In this document: piece by piece, positions 35,210 to 43,245 of the stretch
Layout of the letters: every line of letters starts with the position of its first letter
Position numbering within the stretch: the stretch's first letter is position 1
Made by a program: the position numbers and the translations under genes
The notes under the pieces: model-generated
Seen by the model: only the letters and a program-made list of their open reading frames with translations
Databases searched by the model: none
Told to the model about the DNA's origin: nothing
Origin: Thiosocius sp942490985
GTDB lineage: Bacteria > Pseudomonadota > Gammaproteobacteria > Chromatiales > Chromatiaceae
Direction: 5' to 3'
Length of the DNA stretch: 64,000 nt
Assembly (NCBI GenBank): GCA_942490985.1
Contig: CALNYW010000007.1
Coordinates: 206,111-270,110, forward strand

Positions 35210-35518
35210 ATGAGACGGAAAAGACGAAACCATTCCCCTGAGTTCAAGGCCAAGGTTGCCTTGGCGGCGATCCAGGATGATTTGACGATGGCAGAGCTGG
35301 TCAAAAAGTTTGACGTGCATGCCAATCAGATCTCCGACTGGAAGAAGCAGTTGCTGAACAGCGCGCCCGATGTCTTTGGCAAGGTCGCGAAGAAGGCGGA
35401 GGAGTCAGCGGAAACGGTCCAAGAGCTGCATGCCAAGATCGGTCAGCTGACGATGGAGAATGATTTTTTAGAACGCGGGCTCGAACGGATTCACGGGCCC
35501 AGAGGAAAGAAATGGTAG
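35210..35518 (+). CDS. IS3-family transposase OrfA
   Basis: Helix-turn-helix half of the IS3 transposase, which binds the element ends. From the ATG at 35210 it reads MRRKRRNHSPEFKAKVALAA, with the HTH_8-type DLTMAELVKKFDVHANQISDWKKQ and a C-terminal leucine-zipper-like helix (ETVQELHAKIGQLTMENDFLE). An upstream in-frame ATG (35183) is possible. It overlaps orfB by 7 bases, where a programmed -1 frameshift usually makes the OrfAB transposase. Confidence 0.9.
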   Translation: MRRKRRNHSPEFKAKVALAAIQDDLTMAELVKKFDVHANQISDWKKQLLNSAPDVFGKVAKKAEESAETVQELHAKIGQLTMENDFLERGLERIHGPRGKKW

Positions 35519-36336
35519 ATCGGAAGGACCCGTTACCGGTGACGCGGCAATGCGCGTTACTGGATCTGCCACGCTCGACGTTTTATCACGTGCCCAAGCC
35601 GGTCTCCGATGAGGAGCTTGCGCTGATGGCGCTGATCGACCGCTGTCACCTCAAACACCCGTTCTATGGCAGTCGACGGATCCGCGACTGGTTGGAGGAT
35701 CAGGGACATCGGGTGAATCGCAAGAAGGTCCAGCGCCTGATGCGCACGATGGACCTGACGGCACAGTATCCGAAGCGCAATCTGAGCCTGGCGAATCAGG
35801 CGCACAAGGTCTATCCGTACCTGTTGCGGGATCTCACCATCGATCGTCCGAATCAGGTCTGGGCAACGGACATCACGTATATCCCGATGGCCCGGGGCTT
35901 TGTTTATCTGGTCGCGATCATGGACTGGTACTCGCGCAGGGTGTTGTCGTGGCGCGTGTCCAACACCTTGGATACCAGCTTCTGCGTTGAGGCCCTGGAG
36001 GAGGCGATAGATATAAATGGCACCCCAGAGATCTTCAACACCGACCAGGGCAGCCAATTCACCAGTGAGGACTTCACCGGCGTCCTCAAGCAGCACGGTA
36101 TCCGCATCAGCATGGACGGCAAGGGCCGGTGGGTCGACAACGTGTTTGTCGAGCGCCTATGGCGCAGTGTGAAGTATGAGGAGGTGTACCTGAACGCCTA
36201 TGACAGCATCGCCGCAGCGCGGGTATCACTGGGCCGTTACTTCGATTTCTACAACGCCGAGAGACGGCACCAATCGCTTGACCGGCGCACGCCGGACAGC
36301 GTGTACTACGAAACTGCTGCCAAGCTGGCGGCTTGA
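35512..36336 (+). CDS. IS3-family transposase OrfB (integrase core)
   Basis: Catalytic half of the IS3 transposase. The N-terminal HTH_21-like region is HPFYGSRRIRDWLEDQGHRVN. The rve integrase core carries VWATDITYIPMARGFVYLVA (first Asp), IFNTDQGSQFTSEDF (second Asp) and DNVFVERLWRSVKYEEVY (Glu), so the DDE triad is complete. The end NAERRHQSLDRRTPDSVYYE is the family signature. It appears intact. Confidence 0.95.
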   Translation: MVDRKDPLPVTRQCALLDLPRSTFYHVPKPVSDEELALMALIDRCHLKHPFYGSRRIRDWLEDQGHRVNRKKVQRLMRTMDLTAQYPKRNLSLANQAHKVYPYLLRDLTIDRPNQVWATDITYIPMARGFVYLVAIMDWYSRRVLSWRVSNTLDTSFCVEALEEAIDINGTPEIFNTDQGSQFTSEDFTGVLKQHGIRISMDGKGRWVDNVFVERLWRSVKYEEVYLNAYDSIAAARVSLGRYFDFYNAERRHQSLDRRTPDSVYYETAAKLAA

Positions 36337-36741
36337 CCCGAGGATGCACTTATCGCGCTGTCCAATTTTCGGGGTCCACTTCTGAGGGCCTGAAGGCCCG
36401 TATCCTGCGAAAACCGCCGTCTTGGGGCGGTCCTATGGAGGCTTAAGAGCCGTTTCCATGATGTGCGAGATCAGATCCGTGAAGTCGGCAGTGAGCAGCT
36501 AACAGCGCCTCAGCCGGTGCTGACGGTCTCAGCTGGGCTCTTGGCCATCGTTAAACCATCCAAAAGTGTTTTCACACGGCCTGGGCCGCCAAGAGACGAA
36601 ACGGCAGGTCTGAGTGGAGAGCCTGAACGCAATGCTCGGACATGGGTCCGTAACCAACACCAAGCCGTGAAAACAAATTATCGCTGAGTCAGGCAGTTCC
36701 CAACGCACTGCAGTCATGAGCGCCCCACCGCTCCTCAAGCC

Positions 36742-37763
36742 CTACCTGGACAGGTCAACATCCTCACCGCTGGCCGTTATCTCTGCGGTACGTACGTCAA
36801 GATAATCATAAAAACTTTCAGGGTACTGGTCGTAGTGACGCTCGCCGACGTAGCGCAGTACCTCCTCAAAGTGATACGTGTAAAGCACACTAGTGATGCG
36901 CGTCACTTCTTTGCCCCGATCAAAAAGCACGATGCTCGGCCGGTAGACCAAACCCAGTTGCTCGGCGTAGGCCCTCGGCGTGGTCAGGTTGCCCGCTACG
37001 TCAACGATGGACTGTTCCGACAGCGCATCCAGGCGCACAAAGGTGTAGTTCTCCAGAACCTCCCTTACCTCAGGGCGGCTGAGGTGGCCATCGTGTAAGG
37101 CGTCGCAGTCAAGGCAGGATTTGTCCTCAAAAATCACCGCCAATGGCTCATTGGCTACCGACTTGAGGTCGTTCACCGCTGTCAACTGCGGGTTTTCGCG
37201 AAAGTTGTAAACGAGTTCTTTCCGCGCATCGACATATTTTGACAACGATGTCTTCAGATAGGCCTTCTCCTGCACGTAGTCCAACACGTGTTTGAAATCC
37301 GGCACAGAACGATACCCATTTACGCGCGCCACCACCTTATTCTCTGGTTGAGGAAAACAACGGTCGGGGTGTACATCACATTCAATCTGACAGCCAGTTC
37401 CTTTTCCCTAAGACTGGTCTCTTCATTTAGCGCCACTTCACGATCGCCCTTGATGTTGATGGCAATCACATCGAAGTTCTGCTTGATGAAGTCCTTGTAA
37501 GGCGCTTGCTTGAAGTTCTCCTCAGTCATTCTGTAGCAGTAAGGACACCCATTCAGGTGCATGAATAGCATCACATGTCTATTAGCCTGCGCTGCCTCAT
37601 CCACGTCCTCGGCAATATCCAGGAAACTCTCTTTGAACCAGGCAGGATGCTCTGACATCTGGCCGCCGACCACCTTGCCAGTTGTAGCGTTTGCCGCCAC
37701 GCCTCCTACGACAAACCAAGTGAGCATCAAGCCCATTAACAACGACCGCATATGATTCACCAT
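36742..37763 (-). CDS. Exported tandem-thioredoxin-fold protein (frameshifted in this sequence)
   Basis: Probably a periplasmic thiol-disulfide protein of the SoxW-like kind. The ATG at 37763 is followed by a signal peptide (MRSLLMGLMLTWFVVGGVAANA). The first thioredoxin domain has HLNGCPYCYRM (CPYC near residues 73-76) and TPTVVFLN as the cis-Pro strand. The frame is lost near 37330-37340, where one base is missing in CAACCAGAGAATAAGG. The following frame continues VVARVNGYRSVPDF and the second domain, IFEDKSCLDCDALHDG (CLDC) with YRPSIVLFDRGKEV. Joined, the protein has about 340 residues. Proteins of this type occur near sulfur-oxidation genes. Its substrate is unknown. Confidence 0.72.
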
Positions 37764-37799
37764 GTTCGAAGCGTCCCCTTTCAGCACCGTCATATCTTG

Positions 37800-37975
37800 G
37801 CATTCTCGAATGCTACCTGCTTCGCAAATGAATTCCAGGTTGCGCAGGATGTCATCGTACTTCAGTCCGTCCGTATTGGCAGTTCTCCGGTCGATACCGG
37901 CGTTGTACCTCGCACGTTTTCGGCAAAACGTCGCATGTCCTCGATGTACAACGTCCACTCGCGTCGATCACCAAT
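37800..37975 (-). pseudogene. HepT-type (DUF86) RNase toxin remnant
   Basis: A degraded fragment, seen only by reading two frames. GDRREWTLYIEDMRRFAENV in one frame is followed, after an indel near 37868, by DGLKYDDILRNLEFICEAGS in the next. This matches the start of HepT-family toxins (DW..YL.DM...AE..., then YDA.LRNLE.IGEA). The conserved C-terminal RX4HXY catalytic part is missing, and no partner nucleotidyltransferase antitoxin is recognisable. It is a relic between a thioredoxin gene and another gene remnant. Confidence 0.5.
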
Positions 37976-38137
37976 CAGCGGGGGCACCGCGATGGCAGCC
38001 GCAAGACCAACCCGGGAGCCATAGCTTCCCTGGTCGGAATGAGCTGCTATATTCTGTGAAGGTAAACCATGAGCACGCTATGCGGCTTTCTGGAACTCCT
38101 GCTCGATCTATAACAACGATGCCGCTGGAGGGAAACG

Positions 38138-38326
38138 ATGCGAATATCAAGGTCCTTATTTCTCAGCGGTATCTTCTTCAGTCTCGGCTTTGCCGCGAGC
38201 ATGGTCGAAGCCCAAACGTCGATCACGATCGCCACCGTGAACAACGACGACATGATCCGGATGCAGGCGCTGTCGGCAAACTTCACCACTGAGCGGTCGG
38301 CAGAACCCTGGGTTAATGCGTTCTGA
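38138..38326 (+). pseudogene. Sugar ABC transporter substrate-binding protein, N-terminal remnant
   Basis: Only the first 62 codons remain. A ribosome site GGAGGG precedes the ATG at 38138. The signal peptide MRISRSLFLSGIFFSLGFAASMVEA leads into QTSITIATVNNDDMIRMQAL, which is how periplasmic binding proteins of polyol/sugar transporters (family 1) begin. The frame then ends after SAEPWVNAF. No further transporter sequence follows; the next gene is on the other strand. It is probably the stub of a deleted operon. Confidence 0.6.
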
Positions 38327-38366
38327 GTCGTAACGATCCGCGCCGACTTACCTTGTGGAAACCCGG

Positions 38367-38810
38367 TCAAGATGACGTAATCAACTCACGTTCCGGATCC
38401 AGGCCATGAAGACGCATCTTAAGAAACAATTCTTTTGCTTCGCCGTAGCGTTTAAGCATACGCCGCAGGCCTTCGGGTTGATCTGTGGCGTTTGGAAACT
38501 CCATCCAGTCGACGCCATCGATTGCCTGAAACCCCATACTCCATTGTTCAAACTGAGGAGTATCGACCTGCTCCTCAAATAATACGCTGAGATCACGATG
38601 ACGATCGTCACGCGCAATGCGACTGAAGACGTGACGCACTACGTCCTCTTTTCCTTCCAGCACCTGCAGAAAATTCCCACCGTCAAACAACAACAGGCCA
38701 GTGATCTCTGCTCCCTGATTGTTGCGCCGAGCAACTGTTAGTATCTCAAGGAGATCATCACGCAGCATTTGCTTAGTGGCTGTGCTGACATACCCAAGCT
38801 GAAATGGCAT
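38367..38810 (-). CDS. Stand-alone BLUF-domain blue-light sensor
   Basis: A 147-residue FAD-binding photoreceptor with no attached output domain. The ATG at 38810 has GGAAG 5 bases upstream; the frame is open further upstream without resemblance. Key positions are Tyr7 (LGYVS), the NNQGAEITGLLL segment with the conserved Asn near 31, Gln49 in GNFLQVLEG, DDRHRDLSVL and the WSMGF motif (Trp90, Met92). The last 50 residues form the capping helices common to short BLUF proteins. It should signal by protein-protein contact; no partner is obvious next to it. Confidence 0.88.
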   Translation of the reverse strand: MPFQLGYVSTATKQMLRDDLLEILTVARRNNQGAEITGLLLFDGGNFLQVLEGKEDVVRHVFSRIARDDRHRDLSVLFEEQVDTPQFEQWSMGFQAIDGVDWMEFPNATDQPEGLRRMLKRYGEAKELFLKMRLHGLDPERELITSS

Positions 38811-38960
38811 CGCATCTTCCCCAGCGAATCGGTTTTTGCTTCTGCAGGATGCTATGCGGAGAAACGCCGCGACGTGTTGGCCCAGGTCAAATGAAACGGC
38901 CACCTGTTCTGGTGGCTTTCCTCGTTCTGCTTACTAGCACTGTCGGCTAGAAGCCGTCAC

Positions 38961-39725
38961 TCACGGTCGGGCTGGTTCTGCGTCATATCGCCAAGACGAT
39001 TGATCATAGCGGTCCCAGCGGCCATCCTGGCGCTCCCGTGCCTCGAAGTTGTAAGGCGCCTCCCGCCATCTCTTGACATCGTCAGTGTGTGAGTCGAGAA
39101 GAAAAGTGCCGCGGGTCGTATCAACCGTCAGCACACAATGTGAGGTCATATGCGTTCGATCGGCTACGAAGGTAAGACGCATCGAACCGCGTGGGTATCC
39201 CTGGCGAGACAGACGGGACCGCTTTTCGAGCGCCAGGTCTTCACAGTCGCCGTACCCTGAAGTCGGCAGGCTCCAATAGTCCTCGATCCCGTGGTTGTCG
39301 ATATCGCGCGCGAACCGGATCTCGTGATTTACGGTTCGGGAAACATCCCGTAGCGCCGCCATCAACTCCAGGCTGTATGTCGCAACCCCCGTTCCGGTGA
39401 GCCGACACTCATCGGGTTTGCGCCGACAGAAATCGGCGTAGGGTGGATAGGCTGGCGCCACCCGCATGACCGGAAGGTTGAGGCCCGGGAGGTCGCTAGC
39501 CTGCCCGGCGGATAAGTACCCGGGCAAGGCCAGCAGCAGGGTTGCCTGCAAAACCAAACGGCGGCCACCTACCGTGTCCGCCGTCAAAAACGATGTCGAT
39601 CGCGATGTGGGATCCAAAAACTCAATACCCTCGAGTGGTCGATCGGTTGATTTGTAGCGAAGGAAAGAGGGCCAAGAAGTGATAGATCGAGGTGAAGAGC
39701 TTAACAAGGTCTTCAACTTCAACAT
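38961..39725 (-). CDS. Bacterial transglutaminase-like cysteine peptidase (BTLCP family)
   Basis: Periplasmic papain/transglutaminase-fold cysteine peptidase of the family that includes LapG. The catalytic triad is visible: Cys161 in GYGDCEDLALEKR, His196 in TSHCVLTV and Asp211 in FLLDSHTD. The C-terminal YNFEARERQDGRWDRYD is also typical. The frame opens at 39725, but a hydrophobic signal segment (RRLVLQATLLLALPGYLSAGQA) lies only at residues 55-76, so translation may start at the TTG at 39587 (MTADTVGGRR). It is 40 bp downstream of the last gene of the redox operon on the same strand. LapG cleaves RTX-type adhesins; the adhesins in this window are of a different type. Confidence 0.78.
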   Translation of the reverse strand: MLKLKTLLSSSPRSITSWPSFLRYKSTDRPLEGIEFLDPTSRSTSFLTADTVGGRRLVLQATLLLALPGYLSAGQASDLPGLNLPVMRVAPAYPPYADFCRRKPDECRLTGTGVATYSLELMAALRDVSRTVNHEIRFARDIDNHGIEDYWSLPTSGYGDCEDLALEKRSRLSRQGYPRGSMRLTFVADRTHMTSHCVLTVDTTRGTFLLDSHTDDVKRWREAPYNFEARERQDGRWDRYDQSSWRYDAEPARP

Positions 39726-39766
39726 AACCCATGTATGTTGAGGCCGGGCAGGTCAAAACATCATGT

Positions 39767-40192
39767 CTAAAGCGGCACCGACTGGGGGTAAGGCCACGAG
39801 TGTGGGATGAGCTCATCGCGCAACAGGGCGGACAGCCTGATCTCGTCACTCGCGTCCGACGCGATATGGAACGAGAGGCGAAGCCCGGGGGACTGCGCAT
39901 ACATCATGATGTACTGGGTGATCATCTCGTAGACCAGCCGCTGCACGGCGATGGGCAGGTGATCGATCGTCCCATTCGGCTCCTGCTGCAACTGATCCAG
40001 CGCGGTGAAGAGGTCCTTCTCGAAACGGCGCCTGACCGGCGTCTCCTTCATCTGTGGGATACGCCCCGCGAACAGACGTTTGAGCAGCCGGACCAGTTGT
40101 TCCATCGCCTCGTCACTGGTCATCGGCTGAGCCGATACGGGCGGGTCGACAGATATCGCCAAGCCACGTCGGTCCGGCGGCCGGTTGTCCAC
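39767..40192 (-). CDS. Conserved-looking protein of unknown function in the redox operon
   Basis: A 141-residue soluble protein, not recognised. It starts with GTG at 40192, four bases after the NrfD-like gene, so it is very probably co-transcribed and translated with it. The sequence is mostly helical (DEAMEQLVRLLKRLFAGRIP, AVQRLVYEMITQYIMMYAQS) and ends in a proline-containing tail. There is no signal peptide, Cys pair or heme motif. Location suggests an assembly or cytoplasmic accessory factor; this is inference. Confidence 0.5.
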   Translation of the reverse strand: MDNRPPDRRGLAISVDPPVSAQPMTSDEAMEQLVRLLKRLFAGRIPQMKETPVRRRFEKDLFTALDQLQQEPNGTIDHLPIAVQRLVYEMITQYIMMYAQSPGLRLSFHIASDASDEIRLSALLRDELIPHSWPYPQSVPL

Positions 40193-40196
40193 ACTG

Positions 40197-41478
40197 TCAC
40201 GCGGTTCGATTCGAATCCAGCGGGCCGCTGGCTACCGGCCTGGCTATCGTCTCACCGCCGCCACCCGAAATGGCCGGCGCCGGGACGCCGGGCATCCTGA
40301 CTCGCCCCAGTTCGATGGCGACACCGCCGCGTACCAGGATGGTGAAGACAAAGGCACCCAGGGCATAGATGCCGAGCGAAACACCGATCTCCTTCATCGT
40401 CGGACTGTATTCGAAGATCTCCCCGAGCGGGGTCGGGATGAAACCGGTCACGACCAGCCCCATACCCTTCTCTATCCAGATCCCGACAAAGCCGAGGATA
40501 CAGGCGATGGTCAGCGTCACCATGTTGGTTCGCGTCTTGTGGATCATCAGCAGCAGGACGGCAACGACGTTCAGCCCAACCGCGGTCCAGATCCATGCCT
40601 TGAGCGCATCAAACCCGTTGAGGCCCAGGAACAGGTAATGCATCGACGCCCCATGCTCCGTTTGGTGGTAAAAATCTGTAAAGATCTCGGAGATGACAAA
40701 GTAGAGGTTGATCTGCATGGCTACCGCCATGATCAGGCCAGCATGGCGATCACGCTCTGCTGACCGGGTAGTCGGTGAGGCGGCGGATCACCTGCAGCGC
40801 GACGATCATCAGCGCCGGACCGGCGGTAAAGGCGGAGGCGATGAACGCGGGGCCAGCAGCGAGGTGTGCCAGAAGGGCCGGGCGACGTTGGAGGAAAACA
40901 CCCAGGCCGTCACCGTGTGGATGGAGATCGCCCAGAACATGGCGATCAGGACGAAGAAATAGCGGCGGATGTCCGGTGTCTTGCCCTGATAATGGCGCCA
41001 GAGGATATACATGGGTATCGCCAGGTTCAGCAGCAGATAGCCGTTGAGCACGACGATGTCCCAGGCCAGCATGGAATTGGGCCAGTTGAAACGGCCGAGC
41101 AAAGGCACATGTGCCAGAAGCGATCCAGGCGCCCGATGTCCACCGTCACGAAGGCCATGGCCACGAGCACGGCGGCACCGCCATGCCCTCACCGATCAGC
41201 ACCACCGACTTGACGTCGCGGTGGAAGATATAGGCAGGGACCACCAGCAGCACGGAGGCGGCGGCGATGCCCACGAAGAAGGCGAAGTTCGCGATGTAGA
41301 AACCCCACGACACCTGGTCGCTCAGACCGGTGATGACCAGCCCATGGCGTAACTGGTCGCTATAGTTCCAGCCTCCCACCAGCATGAGCAGCAGCAGGCA
41401 GCAGATCCAGACCCAGTAGGCCGGTCCACCGCGCAGTGCAGCACCCAGCCCGTCCTTGGTGAAGTGCAGGAAGCTCAC
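40197..41478 (-). CDS. NrfD/DsrP-like integral membrane quinone-interacting subunit (frameshifted)
   Basis: Multi-helix membrane protein that exchanges electrons between quinone and an attached Fe-S protein. It begins with GTG at 41478, overlapping the stop of the Fe-S gene (GTGA), and reads MSFLHFTKDGLGAALRGGPA. Recognisable blocks appear in changing frames: SWGFYIANFAFFVGIAAASV, then MLAWDIVVLNGYLLLNLAIP with ISIHTVTAWVFSSNVARPFW, then FIASAFTAGPALMIVALQVI, then LGFVGIWIEKGMGLVVTGFI with PTPLGEIFEYSPT. The order and spacing match DsrP-type NrfD proteins of about 420 residues. Indels near 41165, 40855 and 40765 break the frame, so either the sequence is faulty or the gene is dead. Confidence 0.75.
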
Positions 41479-42467
41479 GACCGTGCCCTGGCTTCGTCGG
41501 TGTAGTACCAGAACTTGGGCTCGGTGCCCAGGTCCTCCTTCAGGCGAAACACGGTCTTGTTCTCGAGGATGTAGCGGATCTCGCTGTCCGGGTCGAGCAG
41601 ATTGCCGAAGACCCGTGCGCCGGTCGGGCAGGCCTCCATGCAGGCCGGCTGGCGGCCCTTGCGCGTGCGTTGAGTACAGAAGTGACACTTCTCGACGACA
41701 CCCTTCATCCTCGGCCGGTTACCGATGTAGTTCGTCACCGGATTGATCTCTTCGGACGGGATCTGCGGCTCGGTCCAGTTGAAATGGCGGGCCCAGTAAG
41801 GGCAGGCCGCCATACAGTAGCGACAACCGATGCACCAGTTGTAATCGATGACCACGATGCCATCGTCGTCCATCCAGGTGGCCTCGACAGGACAGGCGGT
41901 GACACAGGGCGGATTGTCACACTGCTGACACTGTACCGGCATATACCACTTGCCCTCGGTCGGCACGGTCTCCGGATCATAGTAGTGGTCGGCACTCTCG
42001 AGGCTGCGGTCACCCTGGTCCAGTTCGAGCACGCGGATGTACTGTATCTGTGAGTCGCGCCCCAGATTGTTCTCCTTGACACATGCCGAGACGCAATCGC
42101 GATAGCCGCGACACTTCGATAGGTTCAGTGCATAGCCAAAGTAGGTACCGGGAATCGGCTTGGTATCTTCGCAATGGATATCCACGGCAAATTTCCTGCC
42201 GGCCTTGCGTTCGATGCGTTCAAGCGCGGAACGCATCTCCTCGTCGCTCATACGCACATAGTGATCCTGGAACAGGTCGCCCAGAGTATCCATGAAAGAG
42301 GAGCCGCCCCAGGCAGGACTGCCCGTGGCCTTACCGATACCGGAAGTGGCAGCTGCGCCGGCCACGCCGACCATGCCCAGCTTCTGGAAGAATCGACGAC
42401 GGGCAAGATCGGTGGTCTCAGTCGCCTGCTCCTGCCGCTCGCCTGTCCGGCCCGTATCGTCAGTCAT
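41475..42467 (-). CDS. Tat-exported ferredoxin-like protein with four Fe-S cluster motifs (DsrO/NrfC-like)
   Basis: Periplasmic electron-transfer subunit of an NrfD-type complex, 330 residues. The ATG at 42467 has GGAGGA upstream and overlaps the stop of the tetraheme cytochrome gene by 8 bases. The Tat motif RRRFFQKLGMVG lies near residue 25. Cluster ligands are visible in CRGYRDCVSACVKENNLG, CQQCDNPPCVTACPVEATW, NWCIGCRYCMAACPYWARHF and KCHFCTQRTRKG...CMEACPTGA: four [4Fe-4S] sites as in DsrO, PsrB and NrfC. It sits between the cytochrome and the NrfD gene, so electrons probably pass cytochrome - Fe-S protein - quinone, or the reverse. Confidence 0.9.
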   Translation of the reverse strand: MTDDTGRTGERQEQATETTDLARRRFFQKLGMVGVAGAAATSGIGKATGSPAWGGSSFMDTLGDLFQDHYVRMSDEEMRSALERIERKAGRKFAVDIHCEDTKPIPGTYFGYALNLSKCRGYRDCVSACVKENNLGRDSQIQYIRVLELDQGDRSLESADHYYDPETVPTEGKWYMPVQCQQCDNPPCVTACPVEATWMDDDGIVVIDYNWCIGCRYCMAACPYWARHFNWTEPQIPSEEINPVTNYIGNRPRMKGVVEKCHFCTQRTRKGRQPACMEACPTGARVFGNLLDPDSEIRYILENKTVFRLKEDLGTEPKFWYYTDEARARS

Positions 42468-43245
42468 TTTGCACGTCCTCCGCCTCTGGCGAATGCGCGA
42501 CGTCGGTCTCCCAGACTCTCGCTGCACGGTGTTGGTGTCGCGGCATGGGTTGCAACCCGGCGCGGACCGGAGGTGGCGGCTGGGGAGTGCGTTCCATGAA
42601 CGGTGGTCGATGCGGGTTATGGCAATGGGTACAGTTGTAGCGTTCGGCTTCGCCCTGCCAGTTGTAGACCCGCTTGCCATGGGCGCCAAAATACCAGTCC
42701 CTGCCGCGGCTCGAATGGCATTGGCTGCATACCCGCCAGGACTCGTCGATATCGACCTGCTCACCGCGCACGGTGTGTAGGGCGTCCGAGTTCTCGGGAT
42801 CGTGACAGTCAACGCACCACAGCTGTCCGCGGCCGTGCTCCAAGCCTACCTCGTGCACGGGCGCGAGTTGCCGCGGTTGCGTATTCGACTCGCGATACTG
42901 GTGGCACTGCGAACAGGGGTAGAAATCGAGATCATGCTTGCGCGGCGGTACCTTGGGCGGGGGACGTCCAGGATAGCCATCGAAACCAAGCTTTGGCGGC
43001 TCGCCGATCCCGGGCACGATACTCTTCGGCGCCGGTGAGGGAGACAATTGTTTGCCCTCGTCTGTCGACAGCCAGAAGGCCTTTGGCCCAGCCACCGCCA
43101 TTCCAGGTGCGATGACCAGGATCAGCATCGCTATCAGGCAACCTTTGGGTAACCACCGCCAAAGCCGAGCGTAACGATGATCGAGGGTCGCAGCAGGCAC
43201 CGCCAGATGACCGACGGCGGCATCATGCAGTCCGAGCCCCGTCAT
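42460..43245 (-). CDS. Membrane-anchored tetraheme cytochrome c
   Basis: Periplasmic multiheme electron carrier of 261 residues. Four CXXCH motifs are seen: CSQCH (111-115), CVDCH (144-148), CSQCH (173-177) and CTHCH (205-209). A hydrophobic segment near residues 34-52 (CLIAMLILVIAPGMAVAG) anchors it or acts as signal. The ATG at 43245 overlaps the stop of the upstream cytochrome c gene (ATGA), and the 3' end overlaps the Fe-S gene, so the three are translationally coupled. Function is probably electron transfer between soluble cytochrome c and the Fe-S/NrfD module. It is not clearly DsrJ, which has three hemes. Confidence 0.85.
   Translation of the reverse strand: MTGLGLHDAAVGHLAVPAATLDHRYARLWRWLPKGCLIAMLILVIAPGMAVAGPKAFWLSTDEGKQLSPSPAPKSIVPGIGEPPKLGFDGYPGRPPPKVPPRKHDLDFYPCSQCHQYRESNTQPRQLAPVHEVGLEHGRGQLWCVDCHDPENSDALHTVRGEQVDIDESWRVCSQCHSSRGRDWYFGAHGKRVYNWQGEAERYNCTHCHNPHRPPFMERTPQPPPPVRAGLQPMPRHQHRAARVWETDVAHSPEAEDVQND

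Larger units (their letters stand above)
35131..36378 (+). mobile_element. IS3-family insertion sequence nested in the IS1182-type element
   Basis: A 1,248-bp element with terminal repeats TGGACCCTTCTGATTGGACA at 35131-35150 and, at 36359-36378, the complement of TGGACCCCGAAAATTGGACA. It holds overlapping orfA and orfB in the arrangement typical of IS3 elements. Confidence 0.85.
33637..36587 (+). mobile_element. IS1182-family element interrupted by an IS3-family element
   Basis: Terminal inverted repeats of 22 bases match at 20 positions: the left end begins GGCCCAGGCTGTGTGAAAA at 33637, and the right end at 36566-36587 is the complement of GGCCCAGGCCGTGTGAAAA plus three bases. Taking out the IS3-type unit at 35131-36378 leaves about 1.7 kb, the normal size of an IS1182-type element. 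The transposase gene runs to the IS3 left end and its frame resumes after the IS3 right end (36379-36445). No clear target duplication is seen for either element. Confidence 0.75.

Noticed and set aside
38961..39725. Assigning the peptidase as LapG acting on the giant adhesins in this window
   Set aside because: LapG targets the retention module of RTX adhesins; these adhesins are TPS-type and lack it, and no lapD is present.
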